Source: Diphasiastrum complanatum (lineage: Eukaryota > Streptophyta > Lycopodiopsida > Lycopodiales > Lycopodiaceae). Taken from it: 64,000 nucleotides of DNA. This document shows, piece by piece, positions 55,885 to 64,000 of this stretch. The stretch covers positions 49,284,546 to 49,348,545 of the forward strand of contig CM055107.1 in the NCBI GenBank assembly GCA_029204225.1. The letters are read 5' to 3'. Numbering within the stretch: position 1 is the first letter of the stretch; each line of letters begins with the position of its first letter. The notes under the pieces are model-generated. The model made no database searches and was not told the origin of the DNA. It saw only the letters and a list, made by a program, of their open reading frames with translations. The position numbers and the translations under genes were made by a program.

Positions 55885-56526
55885 CTTCGATAGAGAACAG
55901 GGACAATACCTGCACGCCAAAAAGCGATTTGAGAGAACGCCGGCTGTGACATATCAAAGTGCTCTCTGGGAAGGTTGCACCAACCTCCATCGTCATTCGG
56001 AAGTAAGTCGTTTGGAGGGCATAAGTTTGTAGCAGTAACGAACACAGATGGATTTCCAGGGTTGCACCACTGGGTATCGTTCCAACACTTGCTTTCGTAG
56101 CATCCTCCACAAGCTGCGCCGTTGTTGAACAGTACGGTGCTGAGTGCTGCTGTATTTATACCATAACCCTGGCTGTAGAGGTTGCCATATCCGCATGCAC
56201 CATCTAATCACAGCAAGAGGAAGTATGACTGGCAGAGTGTCATTAACCAATTTAATGTTCAAAGTACTGTAGCTGTTATACAATGTATGCCCTACTTGCA
56301 GAGGTAAAGCGAGTGACTTACCCATTGTGCCAGTTGCGTCGCTGCCTCCATAGAAGGTAGCATGCGCCCAAGTCCAACCACAATCACAGTCTTTGCACGT
56401 AGATGTGTCCTCCTGCTTGCGCAGTAGGTATATCGGCAATTTAGGGCCGGTGCTCTTAAGAGTGGCAGGAGGATGATGAAGATAATATTGCACGAAAATG
56501 GTGAAAGCCGTACTGAATGGGAACAA
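55885..56526 (-). pseudogene. Alpha-expansin (EXPA) fragment, exons 1-2 only
   Basis: Expansins are secreted wall-loosening proteins. Exon 1 (56526-56322) starts MFPFSTAFTIFVQYY, a likely signal peptide, and reads WTWAHATFYGGSDATGTM up to a GT donor. A 118-bp intron follows. Exon 2 (56203-55885) reads [68 protein letters not shown] (with the conserved HFD) and [10 protein letters not shown], to a donor-like GTAGCA. The splice is phase 1 and gives TMDGACGYG. Exon 3, encoding the carbohydrate-binding C-terminal domain, is absent below 55885, so the copy is truncated. A long linker with extra Cys (RKQEDTSTCKDCDCG) before the domain is unusual. Confidence 0.85.
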
Positions 56527-56784
56527 GAGAAGAGGATCACTTTTTTAATTTTCAAAAATTTACGGCTCATACTGATTATCCATACATGCGACGATTGAAA
56601 TGGCGCCAAATAAATAATTAAAAAGTTGCATCAACTATACTATTGATTTTTTGGTTTTGCTTTTTGTTTCGCGCTCAAATACAAAAATTGTATGAATCAT
56701 ACACTTCTAATAAAATGCTTTGATATGATAAGAACAAATGAAACCCCATAAAGATAGATAATTAAGCACAACAAATGAATATAA

Positions 56785-57055
56785 CCTTAAACCCCTTTTC
56801 CTAAACCCTAAACCCGACAACTTACCCTAACTGATAAACCCCCAACTACTTACTCTAAATCCCAAGCCCCTTACCCTTATTCACTTTTTTAAGATCCCTT
56901 ATCCTAGATCTCTAGACTCCTTACCCTAAAACCTAAACTCCAAACTTCTTATCCTAATCCCCAAATTCCTTATCGTAAATTCCAAGCTCGTTACCGTAAA
57001 CCATACACTCAAACTATAAACCCTAAACCCAAACCCCTTATCCTAAATCCTAAGA
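56785..57055 (-). repeat. Degenerate interstitial telomere-like repeat
   Basis: Many CCCTAAA, CCTTACCCTAAA and CCTTATCCTAAA units in about 270 bp, with perfect doublets such as CCTAAACCCTAAACC near 56800 and 57020. This is the plant telomere heptamer on the G-rich minus strand, much decayed. Confidence 0.85.
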
Positions 57056-57244
57056 TAAATTAGAAACAAGAAGATTAGTCAAAAGTTACGAAGATGCTTA
57101 TATGCTTATATGTAGAACATCTTTTGTTGCATGCCTATGACTCGATCTAAATGGAATCTTAGTCTGCTTTCGAGAATGCAGCTATGACAGACATGGAGGT
57201 CGATCTTCTTGTCTAGATAATTGAGATCAAGTACTAAGGATTGT

Positions 57245-57430
57245 CTAAACATGTTTGATAAGTGTGTGATTCAAGTGACCTAACCTATAGTGCCAAAGTA
57301 CTGCTTTATTGACTAGAACATAAGTATTCAAGGGTTGGCTTGTGTTAGAATAATAATGAATAAGTCTATATAAGTATCCAAGCAAGGACCTTATTTGTCC
57401 TATAGACAATTCGGCATTGATAAGATTCAA
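57245..57430 (-). pseudogene. Copia GAG-pre-integrase fragment
   Basis: The minus strand reads VNKAVLWHYRLGHLNHTLI, the LWH.RLGH motif of the Copia pre-integrase zinc region. No other Copia domain lies adjacent. The 57431-57903 stretch shows nothing else. Confidence 0.7.
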
Positions 57431-57903
57431 ATTCTACCCTATTACCTAAATCAATAATTCTACTTATTGACAACAAATTTGTGGACGGTTTAATTCTTCA
57501 AAATTGCCTAGAGCCTAAAGCTATACGAACTGTAAGAAACAACAGATCACAAATTATACAACGCTAATTATCCAAAGGATTCCACACAATACATTACCAG
57601 TATATTGATCTGTCTCCTTAGTGCAGCAAACAACGACATCCAAATTACTGAGTCCCCAATGTATCTAAACCATATTCGTGTCTAGATATGGCATTTGGGC
57701 TGAAAAGGTTCTTAATAATGCACAACTGGATAATATTGCAAGGCAGTAAGAATGAAATTTTGCACAACAATTTGAAAGTCTCATTTTGAGAATTCAAACA
57801 GGAAGAGCAACAGGCTTATAAGAAAGCTAACATCACTTTAATAAAAAATTTCATCATCAAGTACAAAGGGGCTACAGGACAGTAGATGGGATACCATAGG
57901 ATA

Positions 57904-58955
57904 TTAGTTCCTAGGTCTGTCCCTCATGCTGGAATAGCGGTTGCCGGTTTTGTTGTGTTGTTGGTTGTATTGATTGTTGTCGTCGATAGGGATGTACAAG
58001 TTGCTGCGGGGTTGTCTCCGAATGTGTGGTTGCTGGTACAATATGTATGGATTGTATGTTTCCATGTTCACTAGCTGCAAAGAAAGCAAAAATCTTTGAC
58101 AACGTAAATAACTATTTGTTGCATATTTCTTCATTCGAAGAGCCCAAGTTGTAGGAAAAAATCTGCTGTTGCATTATTTTCTGACAATTTGCTGCGAATT
58201 TTACTTATATAAAAAAGAATCAACCTGTTGGCACTTAAGGAAAGAGCTATAAGAATCCGTTAGATATGAGTAGGGCCATCGATTGTAGTCATCCGATATT
58301 GTTGAGGTTGATTCACATTTAGAGGCTAGACAGGAAATAAATGGTTGGGCAGAGGTAGCAGCGGCCATGTCTACCTTGCCCAACCCCAATTCCATGCCCA
58401 TCCCCATTGACATATGTGACTTAGACATGGCATTTGCAATAGCTGAAGGTGCTGCATTTTGGCAGGATTGGCATTGGAGGTATGCTCATTCAAGTTTTGA
58501 TTGACATCACCTGCATAGCCAGATCCAGCTAACCAAGATGTTGAAAGAGAAAGCGACCAAAATCCATGAATAATACACAATAGCCAGTTGTTGCATCGCT
58601 AAATGTTGAGTAAAATTGTTCAAGTTGAGTAAAACATACATGATAACCTAGAGAGTTTTGGTGGACGAAAAAATAATAGATTAAACCTGAAGCTGAAGCT
58701 AGAGCTCTTTCACGTACTCGATAGCCTCATCGAGCATGGAAGCTTTATATGTCTGTTCCATACAAACTAAATTTAGATCATGATAGTACATAGTATTTCA
58801 CATAATGCAACCAAGAGACATGGGATTCACCTTTGAAAGTGCGAAAAAACTGTTAAATTGGCAAGGAAACAAGTTAGAAAAATATGAACTTTAATGGAAT
58901 TAGGTGTGAGATCCTGCAAATCCCTCATCCTTTCATTGATTCAGTCCCTTCTTCT
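57904..58955 (-). pseudogene. bHLH transcription factor (PIF type), broken, C-terminal half
   Basis: PIF-type bHLH factors bind G/E-box DNA in the nucleus and act in light signalling. Exon 58955-58890 (66 bp) reads RRRD*INERMRDLQDLTPNS. Exon 58752-58687 (66 bp) reads KASMLDEAIEYVKEL*LQLQ. These are helix 1 and helix 2 of the domain, cut at the usual intron positions. Exon 58510-58225 reads VMSIKT*MSIPPMPILP, then in other frames MQHLQLLQM and MSMGMGMELGLGKVDM, the PIF C-terminal pattern. Exon 58074-57904 is Asn/Gln-rich and ends RPRN. Three in-frame stops (CGA-, CAG- and other-derived) and at least two frameshifts show decay. The basic region and N-terminal phytochrome-binding part were not found upstream. 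Confidence 0.82.
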
Positions 58956-60752
58956 CTGTACCGCCAAAAATACTGACATTGGTTAGAACAATATTGACAT
59001 TTCTAAGCGTAACCTGTCTCACTGACTGATTGACTTCAGCAATCTAAAACTTATGGTCGGAGAAAGTCCTACACAAGCCTAGGTAATCAACAATGTGAAT
59101 GGAATGCAACATGGAGAAACTTGAATCTCATACTTCAAGCAAATGACATCAACCCGTTCTAATAATTTATGCACTTCTAATGTTCTCTTTAAATTTTCTC
59201 CCACAGCCGCATTCCAACCAACTCACTTCAAATTGACAATCTCCAGACACTTCAACCTCACAATATTTAACATCGCCCTCAATGATCATTTTTGAACCGA
59301 GATCATTTGAACCGTGAAGACATTAGATGAACATTCATTTTCAAGAGAAACTAAAAAAAGAAAGAGAGTGCACCTACGATGGCAGATCATCTGTTGCTTA
59401 GTTTTGAAGGATGCATAGAAGGCATTTAAATTCTTCTACTTGATGCACGGTACAAAGTTTCCAGCTACTCCTTGTGTTGGATTCTCCAGTCCTTGTGGAG
59501 TCAGCTATTATTGCATATTTATCCAAAAACATGGCAGCATTCTGATCAACAAGCAAGCATCCAGTCACTTTCAATATGATTACCTATACTTTGTGGAGTC
59601 TAAATCACATTAAGAATACTATGATGGTTTCTAGTAGAACATGCTACTAAACTACTCCACAATAATCGTAGCCATAGCTTAGTTTATTTAGCGGTTGCAT
59701 GCATAGTCCAATTGGAATCTAAAACATAGGAATTGGAAATAGCTGCTACAACCTCTTGCAAATGATGAGGTCGCAGACCCTCATCCCTTTGAATACTAGC
59801 CAGCTGAGTACAATTGCCATCAAAGATTACGAACCGACATAAGAAAAACCATCATATTAAATGGTGAATTTGTGATCATGGTTAAGTAAAAGCTTCAACC
59901 TAGGAATGCTATAATATACCAGATTCAGCGTACTATGTTCTTTGAAGCTTTCTTCTAAAAGTGCAAATTGCTCCTTTGAGAGGCATATTTTTTCCATAAA
60001 TTACATCAACACTTGCTCCCCTAGAGTTGATCTCACAAGTTTGATCATCCATTTTTTGTGACTTTTTCCTATCCATCTCCTTGTTTGCATAGTTACTCTC
60101 TGTTATCTGAATCTTGTCCATCTGAAAGGTGAGCATGTACTACTAGCTGGAGAGCAATCATTTGGACCTTCTAATCAATTGAAGGAGGCATTTGATTGAT
60201 TTCAAATCCTATTAATGAATGAGATGCTAACGAGACATTTTCCTCTAGTTTTGAGTATTATGTCCATGCAATAGGAGCTGCATTAGAAAAACACAAGTAG
60301 ATCGTCCTAAATGCTATACTCAAACTGAGCTCAACAACGTGAAGTTCTGTTTGAAAAGGAGTTTGTACCCAAGTTAGAATTAGTGTGAGATCCACGTTAC
60401 TGCAAGAGAAATTGTAGGTTAGATTGTGGCTTTGCTTGGTGAGGTAAAGGGTTCAGAGGAGGAAGATCCAACTGCATAGAGCAGTGTCTCGGCTCTTTTA
60501 AAAAGACCGCTGTAAATTGTAATGGACAATGGTACTGAGCTAGAATCGATTTGAAAAAACATTGCATTCATATGAACATGATAACAACAAACTTTATTGC
60601 AGCACTTGAAACTTCCAAACTATTCTATTGAAAAATGCAGTACATATGTCTCTGGCAAAACATCCACCGTAGCATATTTCATAAAGGATTTTTGTGGTCA
60701 TGGCTCTTAAGGAGAGTCAGTTACTCGCACATGCATTGATTCAAGAGCACCA
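58956..60752. other. No gene identified
   Basis: A 67-codon minus-strand frame at 59933-60136 (MDKIQITESNYANKEMDRKK...) follows an AG acceptor-like site and could be a further exon of the bHLH locus, but it matches no motif I know. Confidence 0.3.
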
Positions 60753-61395
60753 TGTGAAGGATATCAGATCATTCAAGATCCAATCCATGTCCCTGATCTT
60801 TGGTTACAATAAGGAGCAAACCAACAATCCTGCCAATGTAGAAAAATCAGCATCTACATACAAAATGAGATGCAAACTCTAAGAGATACTGATCAAACAT
60901 GAACCAAAACATAAAATATGGTTGATGTGCATACAATAACAGTAGCCTACTATATTTCACACATGTGGAACCAAAAATAGCAAAATATGAGTATTCTACA
61001 CACAAGATTGCAAGATATCATCAAGAGAGAGCACCAATGAGTAGTAGAACCCAAAGAGAACCATGTATGATGCTGAAATGAGAGAGAGAAGAGAGAAGAT
61101 GTGTCTCTCCATGAGTTTTCTCCTTTTATAGTGGGTTCTAACCCTATTTGGCCACTTGGCTTTCCCTCCAAAATGCTAACCCTACTATTTTTGGGTCTAG
61201 ATTCAATGTACCCAAAGTTCAAATTTGAATCTCTCTCAAACTCAACTACCAACTTTTCCACACTTTCAAAAAAGTGCTTATTGGATGTATTTTAATCTAA
61301 TATAACTTCGAAAAATTTATCTCTAAGTCTAAAATGAGTTTTGGCCTCATATTGACAATATACCAAAATATGACTAAACTTGTTGAAATCTCTCA
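60753..61395 (-). repeat. LTR of the non-autonomous Copia family, minus strand
   Basis: On the minus strand it begins TGAGAGATTTCAAC after a polypurine tract (GAAGAGGGAAAG) at 61395 and ends GATATCCTTCACA at 60753. Landmarks match 37911-38552 (gaggccaaaactca, tggtgctctct, accaaagatcaggg). About 643 bp, noticeably more diverged. Confidence 0.8.
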
Positions 61396-61656
61396 CTTTC
61401 CCTCTTCAACTAGTTTTGGCATAGTTTTAACCATACTACTTTGATCCAACTTTAGAATGATCTTCATCCTATCTATATATCTCCTTTCTAATGTTCTAAA
61501 GTAGTTTGCATAATTGATATAGAGAATAATGTCCAAATTGGATGCTTCACTATCTCTTCCATCATTGATCCGGATGCTGAAGGGCTCTGATACCACTGAT
61601 GGGAACCATGGGTTGAACCGGAGACGAAGGCCGGATAGAGCCAACTTGGCAGCCAT
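61396..61656 (-). pseudogene. Shrunken interior with primer site, minus strand
   Basis: The primer site TGGTATCAGAGC is at 61595-61584. It is followed by only about 190 bp of interior encoding SEASNLDIILYINYANYF and KIILKLDQSS, which matches the end of the 258-codon ORF at 37173-37320, then PKLVEEGK at the polypurine tract. RNase H is lost. The N-terminal codons of the 87-codon frame belong to the adjoining LTR. Confidence 0.7.
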
Positions 61657-62700
61657 GGCTACTGCTAATGACTACGGTCTAATTCTCTTCCAAGCCCCAG
61701 ATCACCTATGACAATTTGTTGTAAAATTAAACTTGTAAATAGCAGATAATGTTGAGTAAAACAATAACGGAGAGTTATATACAGCTAGCATGAATTCCAA
61801 TATTGCAGATCATACACATTACAAAACAGAGCATTGCGAAAATCGCTTCTATTGTCAGAACTGCATTTACAACATTCTTTTGAGCGCTATCTATTTCTCA
61901 TATCATCAGCACATTGGCGCAAGGGAGATGTTCTCTCTCACGAGTAGTATGACTAGCTACTGCTAATCTACAAATTCACTCTGGAGCTATCTCAAAGTTT
62001 TATAGTTACGTCTGTTCTGTATCTGTGATCTCTTTCCTCTTTTGTTTTTTGTATTCTTCGTTGATCCTTTCTGTGATCAATCTAGGGAACTGATTAAGTC
62101 AAAGCTCTAATCAAAAGAAATGCATTAGGCTGAATAAAAATTGATTCTAGTTTTCTGTCACTATCCTCCGTGCATCAGCCACTTTATGCCCATTACTTCA
62201 CGCTGCAGACCTTCGCATTTTGCTAAAAGACGCCTTCGTGATTTTAAGGGCAGTGTCGCAATTTCAAGGGCACCTTCGCATTTTTTTGGAAGGCATTTGG
62301 AGACGGTGTCACTTTTTTGGAAGAGCAAAAAACCCAACAGTGTTGCTTTTTCCCGAAGGGCGCAAAAGTGCGACATGCTTGAAAAACATTTTCTAAGGCA
62401 TTTGGAGACAGTGTCGCTTTTTCCGAAAATGCAAAAAACATGACAGTGTCACTTTTTCTCGAAATGTGACGGTAGGCTAGAAAACATTTTCTCGAAATGT
62501 GACAGTAGGCTAGAAAACATTTCTAAGGCATTTATAAGACAATGTCACAGCCAGAATTATTTTTTGAGTGTTTTGACTTAGTGATGTATTTTCCTCATGA
62601 CCAAAAGTTGCAAACTGTGCGACAAAATAGTTCAAAAATGCAGACTGAACGAAACATAGTTTGAAATGCAACAGTTAGGGAAAAAAACAGCAAGGAAAGA
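61597..62700 (-). repeat. LTR related to the 48230-49306 LTR, minus strand
   Basis: It lies directly upstream (minus-strand sense) of the primer site. It shares tttgtcgcacagt(t/c)tgca, cagtctgcatttttgaac and the repeated GTGTCGC/GCGACA phrases with 48280-48680. The outer edge is approximate. Its partner LTR at 60753-61395 is from a different family. Confidence 0.5.
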
Positions 62701-62754
62701 CTAAGAAAAATGCTAAGGCTTTGAAGAATAGAAACTCTTAGTTTCTTCAGAAAA

Positions 62755-62900
62755 ATATTGAATGCAATGGGAATGGACTATACATTACATTATGCTTGTC
62801 CGAAAGATTGCATCTTATATCATGGTGAGTATCGAGGGTTAAAGGCTTGTCTTGTATGTGATACTCCTCGATATTTGAGATGACTTACAAGGAACCACTA
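62755..62900 (+). pseudogene. CACTA TNP2 transposase fragment
   Basis: Reads AMGMDYTLHYACPKDCILYH, GEYRGLKACLVCDTPRYLR, then a stop. This matches the TNP2 core pattern (lGmdY..iHaCpnDCiLYr.e...l..CpvCg.sRY) including the paired cysteines. Only about 45 residues survive. Confidence 0.75.
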
Positions 62901-63759
62901 TGCCATGCAAGGTGTTGCAAGATTTTCCAATAATTCTACAATTGCAACAATTGTTTCATTGCAAGCAGGGTTTTTAGAAACGTAATTATGTTAAGTAAAA
63001 TTTGAAAAATATGAGGGTTATTATCCGTGCCTTGGAGCATTAATAATGCTTGGGTTGATGTTCCACCGGCCTAAATTGGACAAACTGGTTGCCCGGTGGG
63101 TCCCTTAATGATGCCATGGTGCCCGCGGGCCCAAGAGGCTTGTTTGTAAATTTATTGAAGATTGCACATTAATTGAACGCTCATGTATTCAAGATTGCAC
63201 ATTAATTGAATATGTAAACCTAAACCTAAACCGTGAGAGCTATGTTAGAGGGCACCCGGGGTCTCGCCAGGCATCGTTTTTGGACCCGGCGGAGCCCAAC
63301 GGGCTAATTTGTAGAGCCCGGATAGCTATTCCAAAAAGGGTCATTTTTTGTTGACGTTATTATGAGATTTCACATAATTATGTCAACAATATAGTTATTT
63401 TCGTGAAAACAAACAGTAATTACATCAATATGACAACCCTGTTGCCAGTCTCTTGTAGAATTTGTGAATTGGCATGCTAGGTATTGTTCTTCGGATGAGA
63501 ACAGGAGAGTACCCTCAAATTCTCTTGCATGGAAACACATTGACGGGGTGAACCCCTTTGGAAAGATGTCAAGTACGTAGTCTATTTGGCCAGTGATATA
63601 TGTTTTTTAAATGAATAACATAATGCTCTCAATGTGTTAAAATATAATGTAGGTAGATTGTTTTCTTTGAGAGATTCATGAAAGTTTTGAAAGATTTTGT
63701 CCGTCGTCATAAGGCAAGTCCAAAGAGATAGTTAGTGCAGGAATCTATGTCCAAGGGAG
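62901..63759. other. No gene identified
   Basis: A relatively GC-rich patch lies at 63060-63320 (gcccggtgggtccc, ggcacccggggtctcgcc). A 20-bp direct repeat (aagattgcacattaattgaa) occurs at 63160 and 63192. Nothing else is recognised. Confidence 0.4.
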
Positions 63760-64000
63760 AGTTGGAAGTGATTGAATGCATGTAGTAGTGTGTTTTTGCC
63801 ATAGAATCAAAGATAGATCTCGAATCCCAAATGAAGTAAACGACAACACAAGTTGAGAGAAGAGATACATTGATGCAGCCATCATGCCTTGAGCTACATC
63901 GTTACCACCTTCCAAAGAAATGGAGTTACCTTTACCTTCCAAAGAAATGGAGTTACCAATGGAAAGGACCTCCGGTCTCAGATTTCTTAGCGGGTCGATT
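63760..64000. repeat. Mosaic of three sequences found elsewhere in the window
   Basis: 63760-63826 matches the reverse complement of 42115-42182 (Copia LTR). 63827-63852 matches 40675-40700 (caaatgaagtaaacgacaac). 63852-64000 matches 53244-53392 with one difference. The last match continues beyond the window edge. Confidence 0.8.

Noticed and set aside
55993-56526. 177-codon uninterrupted frame across the expansin region
   Set aside because: After exon 1 the frame reads through the intron and then the wrong frame of exon 2. The spliced model explains the conserved residues.
57886-58074. Hydrophobic plus-strand frame (VVLLVVLIVVVDRD)
   Set aside because: It is the antisense of the Asn/Gln-rich last exon of the bHLH pseudogene.

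Overview
The window looks like non-coding, repeat-packed chromosomal DNA of a land plant. The evidence is plant-type Copia and Gypsy retroelements with plant primer-binding sites, CACTA-type transposase debris, a degenerate CCCTAAA (Arabidopsis-type telomere) tract, an alpha-expansin fragment, and a bHLH fragment of the phytochrome-interacting-factor (PIF) kind. Many old, nested, diverged elements and very few genes suggest a large genome, perhaps a gymnosperm, but the sequence alone does not settle this. I see no intact host gene, tRNA, rRNA or CRISPR.

Layout, left to right. 1-4080: AT-rich DNA, then one copy (A) of a long LTR of about 3.1 kb. 4235-6050: an old repeat and a CACTA tail. 6325-11930: left arm of a very long inverted repeat, followed to about 12665 by a Copia reverse-transcriptase remnant. 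12666-17979: a central segment with several tandem duplications and a multi-exon gene remnant on the minus strand. 17980-18575: inverted partner of the Copia remnant. 19270-23170: microsatellites and a Gypsy element on the minus strand. 24064-28700: LTR copy B, carrying a MITE and an array of repeated primer-binding leaders. 29340-33150: inverted partner of the 4.2-5.4 kb repeat, a GCCACGC-rich foldback and a transposase pseudogene. 33187-41925: right arm of the inverted repeat, split by a 3 kb non-autonomous Copia element with a clean 5-bp target duplication. 42115-46430: a nearly full gag-pol Copia on the minus strand. 46925-50720: two more Copia remnants, one inserted in the other. 50969-55735: LTR copy C with its internal start. 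55885-58955: expansin and bHLH gene fragments on the minus strand, separated by a telomere-like tract. 60753-62700: a chimeric Copia structure. 62700-64000: CACTA debris and a mosaic junction.

The most interesting signals are these. (1) Short reading frames inside the long LTR family keep protein-level similarity across three copies that have diverged strongly at DNA level. (2) The long inverted repeat appears to be an old palindrome split by later insertions, and its arms give dated empty/occupied sites. (3) The retroelement leader has been multiplied at about 148-bp spacing. (4) Two intron-containing host-gene fragments lie in the same orientation beside telomere-like DNA, as if captured and moved.

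All translations, alignments and boundaries were made by eye. Percent identities are not computed, and LTR edges are approximate unless a terminal TG/CA and flank are described.
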